The position numbers and the translations under genes are program-made. Shown here in pieces: positions 5,265 to 5,285 of a DNA stretch of 5,285 nucleotides (its first letter is position 1; every line of letters begins with the position of its first letter). The DNA is from VRUB01 sp046758085. Lineage in GTDB: Bacteria > Pseudomonadota > Gammaproteobacteria > Acidiferrobacterales > SPGG2. Location: positions 1 through 5,285 of the forward strand of contig JBHHZP010000197.1 in the NCBI GenBank assembly GCA_046758085.1. The letters are read 5' to 3'. The notes below the pieces were generated by a model that worked only from the letters and a program-made list of their open reading frames with translations, did no database searches and had not been told where the DNA came from.

Positions 5265-5281
5265 GTCAATTGGAAATTGAC
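5265..5281. repeat. Perfect 7-bp palindrome at the window edge
   Basis: GTCAATT (5265-5271) and AATTGAC (5275-5281) form an exact inverted repeat with a GGA centre. It may be an operator for a gene beyond the window, or part of a mobile-element end together with the hairpin just before it. The partner sequence lies outside the window, so it cannot be resolved here. Confidence 0.4.
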
Positions 5282-5285
5282 TGTC

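Overview
The window looks like an ordinary chromosomal or accessory stretch from a diderm bacterium, most likely a proteobacterium of moderate GC. The clues are a Sec-exported SYLF protein, a lipoprotein with a clear lipobox, an RpoE-type ECF sigma factor paired with a small cytoplasmic zinc-binding anti-sigma factor, and a YiiX/YebB-type permuted NlpC/P60 protein. No rRNA, tRNA, CRISPR array or intact transposase gene was seen. The species cannot be named from this sequence.

Layout: (1) 1-183 holds a strong hairpin terminator (94-117) that probably serves both a transcript entering from the left and the leftward gene beside it. (2) 184-732, minus strand, is a secreted SYLF (Ysc84/DUF500) protein with a good Shine-Dalgarno. 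(3) 733-1439 is a gene-poor divergent spacer with several inverted repeats but no gene I can support. (4) 1440-2365, plus strand, is a compact two-gene operon: ECF sigma factor, 14 bp, anti-sigma factor. (5) 2366-2818 is a second spacer. It holds protein-like minus-strand fragments that look like gene remnants, and a sequence resembling an ECF-type promoter. (6) 2819-4249 is an LCAT-family alpha/beta-hydrolase lipoprotein with a complete catalytic triad. (7) 4270-4635 is the N-terminal part of a YiiX-like permuted NlpC/P60 (LRAT-clan) protein whose C-terminal half, with the expected catalytic cysteine, is missing. (8) 4723-5001 is a small unrecognised reading frame. (9) 5002-5285 is non-coding, with a long G.U-containing hairpin, a terminator-like hairpin and a perfect short palindrome at the window edge.

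How the parts may work together (inference): the sigma/anti-sigma pair is a regulatory switch. The two following genes both belong to families that act on ester or acyl bonds, in one case anchored to a membrane. A sigma-controlled envelope-lipid remodelling cassette is therefore a reasonable hypothesis. It rests on adjacency and on one imperfect promoter match, and the second enzyme is broken here. The most worthwhile items to check are the truncated YiiX gene, the RsrA-like spacing of the zinc ligands in the anti-sigma factor, and the cysteine-rich minus-strand remnant at 2386-2544.
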